Shown: positions 60,424-64,000 of the stretch, in pieces
How positions within the stretch are numbered: position 1 is the stretch's first letter
How the letters are laid out: every line of letters starts with the position of its first letter
Assembly: GCA_023423695.1 (NCBI GenBank)
Contig: JAFAFA010000105.1
Location: 149,947-213,946, forward strand
Source: Pseudomonadota bacterium
GTDB lineage: Bacteria > Pseudomonadota > Alphaproteobacteria > Azospirillales > Azospirillaceae
DNA: 64,000 nt
Reading direction: 5' to 3'
Position numbers and translations under genes: made by a program
Notes under the pieces: generated by a model
What the model saw: only the letters and a program-made list of their open reading frames with translations
Told to the model about the DNA's origin: nothing
Databases searched by the model: none

Positions 60424-61631
60424 ACCTCACCGACGTGGCAGATGGCGTCCCGACCCTGTTCCTGATCGCCGGCGAGCCATCGGGCGACGCGCTGGGCGCG
60501 CGGCTGATGGCGGCGGCAAAGCGGCTGACCGCCGGCAAGGTGCGCTTTGCGGGCATCGGCGGCGAGAAGATGACCGCGGAGGGGCTGGTCAGCCTGTTTC
60601 CCATGGGCGAACTGACCCTGTTCGGCATCTTCGAACTGCTGCCGCATTTGCCGAACCTGATCCGCCGCATCGACCAGACGGTTGCCGAAATCGTCCGACT
60701 GCGCCCCGACGCTGTGGTCGGCATCGATTCGCCCGGCTTCACCGTGCGCGTGGCGAAGAAGGTGCGCGCTGCGGAGCCCGCCGTTCCGCTGATTCACTAT
60801 GTGGCGCCCACAGTGTGGGCCTGGAAGCCGAAGCGGGCGGCCAAATATGCCGCCATCTACGACCATCTCCTCGCGGTTCTCCCCTTCGAACCCCCGTACT
60901 TCGAGAAGGAGGGGCTGGCCTGCACCTTCGTCGGCCATTCGGTTGTCGAGGGCGGAGCGGGGAAGGGTGACGGCGCAGCGTTCCGCGAGCGGCATGGCAT
61001 CGGACCGGCCGAGCGGATCGTCGCCGTGCTGCCGGGCAGCCGTAAGGGAGAGGTGTCGCGTCTGTTGCCCGACTTTCGCGCGACGCTGGACCTGTTGCGG
61101 CCGGCCCATCCCAATCTGGTGGCGGTGGTGCCGACAGTGGCAACGGTGCGCGACCGTGTTGCCGCCGCAATCGCCGACTGGCCGCTTCGCACCCTCCTGG
61201 TCGAAGGGGACGCCGAGAAGTACGATGCCTTCGCGGCGGCGGAGGCGGCTCTTGCCGCATCGGGCACCGTGGCGTTGGAACTGGCGCTCGCGCGACTTCC
61301 GACTGTCATCGCCTACCGACTGAATCCTGTCACCGTCGCACTCTATCGACGGCTGATCCGGGTGAAGTACGTCAATCTCGTCAACCTGATGCTCGATCGG
61401 ATGCTGGTTCCGGAGCTGCTGCAGAAGGACTGCAGGCCCGATAGACTGGCGGCCGAGTTGGGGCGTTTGCTCGACGATCCGGCGGCCCGCCGGGCGCAGA
61501 TCGACGGCGTTGCGGAGGTGGCCCGCTGGCTGGGACAGGGCGATACTCCGCCCAGCGAACGTGCCGCCCGCACCATCCTGGACGTTGTCGCGGAACACCG
61601 TTCCAAGACGGCTGAACAACCGCCCAGTTAA
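60420..61631 (+). CDS. lpxB: Lipid-A-disaccharide synthase
   Basis: This 403-residue glycosyltransferase (family GT19) joins lipid X and UDP-diacylglucosamine. It begins LFLIAGEPSGDALGARLM and shows VAPTVWAWKPKRA, AVLPGSRKGEV and a late LALARLPTVIAYRLNP. ATGA overlap with lpxI. The C-terminal about 50 residues are variable and helical. It is the last gene of the supercluster. Confidence 0.95.
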   Translation: MNLTDVADGVPTLFLIAGEPSGDALGARLMAAAKRLTAGKVRFAGIGGEKMTAEGLVSLFPMGELTLFGIFELLPHLPNLIRRIDQTVAEIVRLRPDAVVGIDSPGFTVRVAKKVRAAEPAVPLIHYVAPTVWAWKPKRAAKYAAIYDHLLAVLPFEPPYFEKEGLACTFVGHSVVEGGAGKGDGAAFRERHGIGPAERIVAVLPGSRKGEVSRLLPDFRATLDLLRPAHPNLVAVVPTVATVRDRVAAAIADWPLRTLLVEGDAEKYDAFAAAEAALAASGTVALELALARLPTVIAYRLNPVTVALYRRLIRVKYVNLVNLMLDRMLVPELLQKDCRPDRLAAELGRLLDDPAARRAQIDGVAEVARWLGQGDTPPSERAARTILDVVAEHRSKTAEQPPS

Positions 61632-61655
61632 CCGCCAAGCGGGAGAATAGAGACC

Positions 61656-62051
61656 ATGAGCGAATTCCGTCTGCTGCATACGATGCTGCGCGTGCTGGAT
61701 CTGGAGAAGTCTTTGGACTTCTACACCCGTCTGCTCGGCATGAAGCTGCTGCGCCGCAACGACTATGAGGGCGGCCGTTTTACACTGGCCTTCGTCGGCT
61801 ATGGCGAGGAATCCGACACCGCGGTCCTGGAACTGACCCACAATTGGGACCAGAAGGAGCCCTACGAGATCGGCACCGCCTATGGCCACATCGCGCTCGG
61901 CGTTCCCGACATCTACGGCACCTGCGAGAAGCTGGCCGCGGAAGGCGTCAAGATCCCGCGCCCGCCGGGTCCGATGAAGCACGGCACCACCGTCATTGCC
62001 TTCATCGAGGATCCGGACGGCTACAAGGTTGAACTGATCGAGACGAAGTGA
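61656..62051 (+). CDS. gloA: Lactoylglutathione lyase (glyoxalase I)
   Basis: This 131-residue single-domain glyoxalase I converts the methylglyoxal-glutathione adduct to S-lactoylglutathione. Metal ligands are expected at His8 (LLHTMLRV), the Glu in AVLELTHNW, the His in YGHIALGV, and the Glu in KVELIE. Length and lack of the long eukaryotic insert fit the Ni-dependent bacterial type. A GGGAGAATAGAG site precedes the ATG. It lies 24 bp after lpxB and may be read-through transcribed. Confidence 0.95.
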   Translation: MSEFRLLHTMLRVLDLEKSLDFYTRLLGMKLLRRNDYEGGRFTLAFVGYGEESDTAVLELTHNWDQKEPYEIGTAYGHIALGVPDIYGTCEKLAAEGVKIPRPPGPMKHGTTVIAFIEDPDGYKVELIETK

Positions 62052-62071
62052 CCGTTCCGCCGGTCATCGGT

Positions 62072-63097
62072 TCAGGACAGGGGCGTGGCCGGCAACGGCT
62101 GCGCCCTTTCCCTATGGGTGGATGCCGGTGCCGGATCGCGGCGGAAGCGTGATCGGTAACTCGCCGGGCTGATCCCCAGACGCTGGCGGAAATGGTGCCG
62201 CAAGGTGGCGGCGGAGCCGAATCCGGCGAGGGTCGCGACCTCCTCCACAGGCAGGCTTCCGCGTTCCAGCAAGTCGCGGGCGCGGTTCAGCCGCTCCGTC
62301 GCCAGCCATTCGCCGGGCGTGGTGCCGGTCAGCGCCTGGAACCGGCGCAGGAAGGTGCGCAGGCTCATGCCGGCGCGCGACGCCATGCTGGACAGGCTAT
62401 GATTCTCCGCCAGAGTTTCCCGCAGATGGTCGAGCAATGGTCCCAAGCGGGCGCCCTCGCGGGCGATGGGCACCGGTGCCTCGATGAACTGCGCCTGCCC
62501 GCCCTCGCGGTGGGGCTGGACCACCAGACGGCGGGCGACGCTGTTGGCGGCCTCGGGTCCAAAGTCTCGGCGCACCAGATGAAGGCACAGATCGATGCCG
62601 GCGGCGCTTCCGGCAGAAGTCAGGATGTTGCCCTCGTCCACATAGAGAACGTCGGGCACCACGCGTATGTCGGGATAGAGTTCACCAAGCGTCGCGGCAT
62701 AACGCCAGTGGGTGGTCGCTCGGCGGCCGTTCAGCAGACCGGCGGCGGCCAGCACGAAAGCACCGGAACAGATCGAAAGGATGCGCGCACCCCGGCCGTC
62801 CGCCTCGCGCAGTGCCTCAATCAGTTGGGAGGGCACGGGTTCGCGGGCGCCGCGCCAGCCGGGGATGATGATGATGTCGGCCCGGTCGAGCAGGTCGAGC
62901 CCGCCATCGGCTTCGATGCGGATCCCGCCGACCGCTCGCAGAGGTCCGGGGTCGAGCGCGGCGACGGCGAAGCGATACCAGTCGGGACCGAGCTCCGGGC
63001 GCGGCAGTCCGAACACCTCGACGGCGACGCCGAACTCGAAGGTGCACAGGCCGTCATAGGCGAGTGCGACGGCAAGCGGTGGCGTGGCGTTTGGCAT
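62072..63097 (-). CDS. GlxA-family regulator (DJ-1/PfpI domain plus AraC helix-turn-helix)
   Basis: The 341-residue protein has an N-terminal DJ-1/PfpI-like domain at about 8-190 (IIIPGWRG; nucleophile elbow SICSGAFVLAAAGLLNGRRA) and a C-terminal AraC-type double helix-turn-helix at about 225-325 (MASRAGMSLRTFLRRFQALT; VATLAGFGSAATLRHHFRQR). Such proteins usually activate nearby genes in response to small metabolites. It is divergent from a rhodanese gene 87 bp away, its likeliest target. Confidence 0.9.
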   Translation of the reverse strand: MPNATPPLAVALAYDGLCTFEFGVAVEVFGLPRPELGPDWYRFAVAALDPGPLRAVGGIRIEADGGLDLLDRADIIIIPGWRGAREPVPSQLIEALREADGRGARILSICSGAFVLAAAGLLNGRRATTHWRYAATLGELYPDIRVVPDVLYVDEGNILTSAGSAAGIDLCLHLVRRDFGPEAANSVARRLVVQPHREGGQAQFIEAPVPIAREGARLGPLLDHLRETLAENHSLSSMASRAGMSLRTFLRRFQALTGTTPGEWLATERLNRARDLLERGSLPVEEVATLAGFGSAATLRHHFRQRLGISPASYRSRFRRDPAPASTHRERAQPLPATPLS

Positions 63098-63184
63098 GAT
63101 CTGAACGATAGCTGGCAGTCACGCCACTTTCCAGCGGAAGCGCTGGTTGAAATGATGCGGCCGAACCCTGATCAGGAGAGCCTC

Positions 63185-63583
63185 ATGGCCAGTCTCGTCA
63201 TCGATATTCCGGCCGCATCGCCGGCAGAGGCCGCCGCCCATTTCGCCCGCAAGCTGTCGTTGGAGACCGATTGCTGGGATGTGCATGAGTCACTGAGATC
63301 CGGCAGTCCCGACTTCGTCCTGCTCGACGTGCGCGGTCCGGCTGCTTTCGCCAAAGGGCATGTGCCGGGGGCGCTGAACCTGCCCCATGGCAAGATCACG
63401 GAACGGCGGATGGAGGAATGGGGGGAGGGAACGCTGTTCGTCGTCTACTGCGCCGGTCCGCATTGCAACGGCGCGGATCGCGCGGCCTTGAGGCTGGCGC
63501 GGATCGGGAGGCGGGTCAAGCTGATGATCGGCGGCGCGACGGGCTGGATCGACGAGGGCTTCGCGCTGGAAAGCGGGAGCTGA
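63185..63583 (+). CDS. Rhodanese-like sulfurtransferase
   Basis: The protein is 132 residues from ATG 63185, with AGGAG 5 nt upstream. It is a single rhodanese domain: LLDVRGPAAFAKGHVPGALN, then the active-site loop VVYCAGPHCNGADRAA. The expected catalytic Cys is the first of the CAGPHC pair; the second Cys is an unusual extra thiol in the loop. The aspartate DVRG and closing strand are intact. It faces a GlxA-family regulator across a short divergent promoter region. Confidence 0.88.
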   Translation: MASLVIDIPAASPAEAAAHFARKLSLETDCWDVHESLRSGSPDFVLLDVRGPAAFAKGHVPGALNLPHGKITERRMEEWGEGTLFVVYCAGPHCNGADRAALRLARIGRRVKLMIGGATGWIDEGFALESGS

Positions 63584-63592
63584 GCGATTGCC

Positions 63593-63796
63593 TCAGATGA
63601 ACACGATCCCGGCGATCAGCGCCAGGATCAGCAGATAGACGATCATCCGGCGCACCCGCCAGCCAAGCGGTGCCCGGTTGTCGTTGGCCGGCGGGCGCAG
63701 GCGCACGCGCCGGGCCGGAACGATGTACGCAGTCGGGTCCTGGGCGGCTCCGTTGGAGCCGCCCATTCCCATGTGGGCTGTGGGCCGGTTAGCCAC
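63593..63796 (-). CDS. Small single-helix membrane protein
   Basis: This protein of up to 67 residues has a flexible polar N-terminus (RLRPPANDNRAPLGWRVRRM) and one C-terminal membrane helix (IVYLLILALIAGIVFI). A positive charge patch just before the helix predicts a cytoplasmic N-terminus. GTG 63796 overlaps the gltA stop in GTGGCTAA, which suggests coupling; ATG 63772 or 63766 are alternatives. No function is known to me. Confidence 0.6.
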   Translation of the reverse strand: MANRPTAHMGMGGSNGAAQDPTAYIVPARRVRLRPPANDNRAPLGWRVRRMIVYLLILALIAGIVFI

Positions 63797-64000
63797 GCTC
63801 GGCCAGCGGCACGAACGGCCGCTTGGTGTCGCCGGTGTAGAGCTGACGCGGACGGCCGATCTTCTGCACCGGGTCCTCGATCATCTCCTTCCACTGGCTG
63901 ATCCAGCCGACGGTGCGGGCCAGCGCGAACAGCACGGTGAACATGCTGGTCGGGAAACCCATCGCCTTCAGGATGATGCCCGAATAGAAATCGACGTTCG
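63789..64000 (-). CDS. gltA: Citrate synthase, 3' part
   Basis: The last about 70 codons are visible, running off the right edge: NVDFYSGIILKAMGFPTSMF, then FALARTVGWISQWKEMIED and GRPRQLYTGDTKRPFVP, ending LAERG. This is the highly conserved type II citrate synthase C-terminus, with the catalytic Asp region before it outside the window. The enzyme condenses oxaloacetate and acetyl-CoA in the TCA cycle. The stop codon overlaps the start of the small membrane protein gene. Confidence 0.92.
   Translation of the reverse strand, partial: NVDFYSGIILKAMGFPTSMFTVLFALARTVGWISQWKEMIEDPVQKIGRPRQLYTGDTKRPFVPLAERG

Overview
The window is GC-rich, densely coded chromosomal DNA from an alphaproteobacterium. 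Azospirillum or a close Rhodospirillales relative fits best. That is inferred from remembered protein and gene-order resemblance (PpiD followed by TrpE, LpxI rather than LpxH, fused-permease iron ABC transporter, TamA/TamB pair, EcfG-type promoter) and not from a database search. I see no rRNA, tRNA, CRISPR array, insertion sequence, phage gene or origin. Most genes are housekeeping or cell-envelope genes; the accessory content is small.

Layout. 1-1533: a partner-switch group (3' part of an RsbU/SpoIIE-type PP2C phosphatase, a STAS antagonist, a single-domain response regulator). 1814-3418: a BON-domain protein with long low-complexity arms. 3650-8737: a TetR regulator with a clear operator candidate, then an RND efflux adaptor and MdtB/C-like pump. 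8738-12576 (minus): a possible 24-residue hydrophobic peptide gene between two hairpins, trpE, and ppiD with a good sigma-70 promoter. 12775-14472: CsbD protein, two small hypotheticals, YnfA and another small hypothetical. 15064-17244: a PAS-GGDEF-EAL protein whose GGDEF site reads AADEF. 17273-19436: Fur-like box, iron-binding protein and ATPase; the matching fused permease lies about 5 kb away at 24587-26260. In between are an MsbA-like exporter, two glycine-zipper lipoproteins (one behind a perfect GGAAC-N16-CGTT stress promoter) and a K+/H+ antiporter.

26285-34845: typA/bipA divergent from tamA-tamB. 34861-38212 (minus): a ModE-like regulator behind a cysteine-synthase-fold enzyme, then a chemoreceptor. 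38441-44427: DUF6065-like protein, gmk, yicC, an SDR, a degenerate EAL protein and ribonuclease D. 44793-47457: aspS and a less GC-rich EcsC-family gene that looks acquired.

47694-61631 is the classical translation/envelope supercluster: rpsB, tsf, pyrH, frr, uppS, cdsA, dxr, rseP, bamA, skp, fabZ, lpxA, lpxI, lpxB. It links translation factors with isoprenoid carrier synthesis, phospholipid precursor synthesis, envelope stress proteolysis, outer-membrane protein assembly and lipid A synthesis. lpxD, usually between skp and fabZ, is absent; the gap holds a terminator-like hairpin. The window ends with gloA, a GlxA/AraC regulator divergent from a rhodanese, a tiny membrane protein and the 3' end of gltA.

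I did not find a clearly new multi-gene system. The items most worth a second look are the 24-residue hydrophobic ORF near trpE, the missing lpxD, the ModE-like/cysteine-desulfhydrase pair, the two degenerate c-di-GMP proteins, and the promoter and operator candidates.
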